DNA from: Pseudomonas tohonis
GTDB taxonomy: Bacteria; Pseudomonadota; Gammaproteobacteria; Pseudomonadales; Pseudomonadaceae
Direction: 5' to 3'
NCBI RefSeq assembly: GCF_012767755.2
Contig: NZ_AP023189.1
Coordinates: forward strand, 5,520,001 to 5,584,000
Length of the DNA stretch: 64,000 nt
The notes beneath the pieces were generated by a model. It saw only the letters and a program-made list of their open reading frames with translations. It was not told the origin of the DNA and ran no database searches. Shown in pieces: positions 63,130 through 64,000 of this stretch (its first letter is position 1; every line of letters starts with the position of its first letter). The translations under genes were made by a program, and so were the position numbers.

Positions 63130-63152
63130 GCCGCCTGCGTTATGCAGGCGGC
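63130..63152 (-). terminator. Hairpin after the M48 peptidase gene
   Basis: Nine-base arms GCCGCCTGC/GCAGGCGGC with a 5-base loop lie 40 bases past the stop codon. No T-run follows on the minus strand. Confidence 0.5.
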
Positions 63153-63191
63153 GGCGAGCAGTCTAGGTCGGCCTTTCCAGGCCCGCCAGCG

Positions 63192-64000
63192 TCACTTGCC
63201 CTTGGCTTGCTGGTAGAACGGCATGACCTTGGGAATGGCCGCCTGGAGGGAGGCGATACGCGAGCTGGAGGACGGGTGGGTGCTCATGAACTCCGGCGGT
63301 GCGCCTTCGCTGGCCTTGCTCATCTTCTGCCACAGGCTGATGGCGGCGTTGGGGTTGTAGCCGGCGCGGGCGGACAGCTCGAGGCCGATCAGGTCCGCCT
63401 CGTTCTCGTTGGCGCGGCTGTTGGGCAGGGTCATCAGGTATTCCACGCCGGTGTTGGCCAGTTGCAGACTCTCGTTGCCTGCCCCCAACAGTGAACCCAA
63501 CTGGGTCCCCATCTGCACGGCATAGGCCTTGGACATCGCCTCGCGGCCGTGCTCGCGCAGGGCGTGGGCGATCTCGTGGCCCATCACCGCCGCCAGCTCG
63601 TCGTCGGTGAGCTTGAGCTGATCGATCAGGCCGCTGTAGACGATGATCTTGCCGCCCGGGCCGCAGTTGGCGTTGAGCTCCTCGCTGTCGATCACGTTGG
63701 CTTCCCAGGCCCAGCTGCCGGCATCGGGACGGAACACCGTGGTCTGGGCGATCAGCCGCTTGGCGATGGCCGAGACGCGCTTGGCGTCCGCGCTGTTCTT
63801 GTCCAGCACGCCCTGCTGCGAGGCCTCGGAAAGGGTCTGCTGGTAGGACTGCGCGTACATCTGGTTGACCTGCTGCTCGGACAGCATGCTGAACATGTAC
63901 TGCTTGCGCTCGACGCCGACCGCACCGCCGCTGGTGGTGTTGACCGCCTGGCATCCCGCCAGCAGCAGGGGCAGCGCAAGGCTGCCGATGATGTGAGACT
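63192..64000 (-). CDS. M48 family zinc metallopeptidase lipoprotein (5' end cut by window)
   Basis: The frame enters the window at 64000 as SHIIGSLALPLLLAGCQAVN, which contains the lipobox LLAGC, so only the first few codons are missing. About 255 residues follow. The zinc motif MGHEIAHALREHG and the third ligand in NENEADLIGLELSARAGYNP identify an M48B peptidase of the LoiP/YggG kind, acting on the periplasmic side of a membrane. The protein is probably involved in envelope quality control. The start codon lies outside the window. Confidence 0.9.
   Translation of the reverse strand, partial: SHIIGSLALPLLLAGCQAVNTTSGGAVGVERKQYMFSMLSEQQVNQMYAQSYQQTLSEASQQGVLDKNSADAKRVSAIAKRLIAQTTVFRPDAGSWAWEANVIDSEELNANCGPGGKIIVYSGLIDQLKLTDDELAAVMGHEIAHALREHGREAMSKAYAVQMGTQLGSLLGAGNESLQLANTGVEYLMTLPNSRANENEADLIGLELSARAGYNPNAAISLWQKMSKASEGAPPEFMSTHPSSSSRIASLQAAIPKVMPFYQQAKGK

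Overview
The window is high-GC (mostly mid-60s per cent), densely coded on both strands, and looks like chromosome of a non-enteric Pseudomonas in the broad sense. Supporting signs are the G/C-ending codons, the folM-folE-folX, gpx-slyD-ackA-pta and hprA-rsmC-lysP gene orders, a short LOV photoreceptor of the P. putida SB type, and the families of short hairpin repeats ending in CTACG. No rRNA, tRNA, CRISPR array, integrase or transposase was seen. From memory, the gene order falls into blocks resembling parts of the P. aeruginosa PAO1 map that are far apart there, so the chromosome seems rearranged relative to that species. That comparison is recall, not a search.

Layout. (a) 1-3691: a cassette on the minus strand of a MalT-type LuxR regulator (cut by the window start), a DUF1329 periplasmic protein and a DUF1302 predicted outer-membrane barrel. 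(b) 3940-6651: a SnoaL-AraC fusion regulator, a DAO-family amine oxidase and a small cupin. (c) 6866-13518: crotonase, SDR, a translationally coupled aldolase / alpha-beta hydrolase / DUF1569 group, and an LrgAB pair divergent from a LysR regulator. (d) 13541-19138: flavodoxin, LOV photoreceptor, a MerR/LitR-type regulator, an ABM-domain membrane protein, then folM-folE-folX (tetrahydromonapterin synthesis) and two small conserved genes. (e) 19310-32432: thioredoxin reductase, CysZ, a glycosyltransferase, DegV, a TetR-controlled Old Yellow Enzyme, glutathione peroxidase, an FKBP/SlyD isomerase, the AckA-Pta overflow pathway and an acyltransferase. (f) 32656-44640: an EthD protein, a hybrid histidine kinase with a GGDEF-EAL response regulator, an OmpA lipoprotein, a metallo-beta-lactamase hydrolase, an OruR-like AraC regulator, and hydrolase/TetR genes. 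(g) 45586-55058: a second, complete LuxR-DUF1329-DUF1302 cassette with an acyl-CoA ligase and a divergent thiolase. (h) 55135-64000: an MFS transporter with an AraC regulator, a LysE exporter, hprA, rsmC, lysP, a manganese-riboswitch-linked UPF0016 exporter, an NTF2-like protein and an M48 peptidase lipoprotein (cut by the window end).

The most interesting system is the light-response module in (d). A short LOV protein with its photoactive cysteine sits next to a MerR protein of the LitR/CarH type that has lost both cobalamin-binding histidines (class II, PplR-like). Paired TGTACA boxes lie beside the regulator and upstream of the pterin operon. This suggests blue light controls folM-folE-folX here, as reported for folE in P. 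putida.

The second theme is duplication. The two LuxR-DUF1329-DUF1302 cassettes share gene order and orientation. Their DUF1302 genes share a 127-base tract with a single mismatch, although the rest of the genes has diverged and one copy has a markedly lower-GC middle. The acyl-CoA ligase and thiolase attached to the second cassette point to uptake or export and activation of a hydrophobic carboxylic acid.
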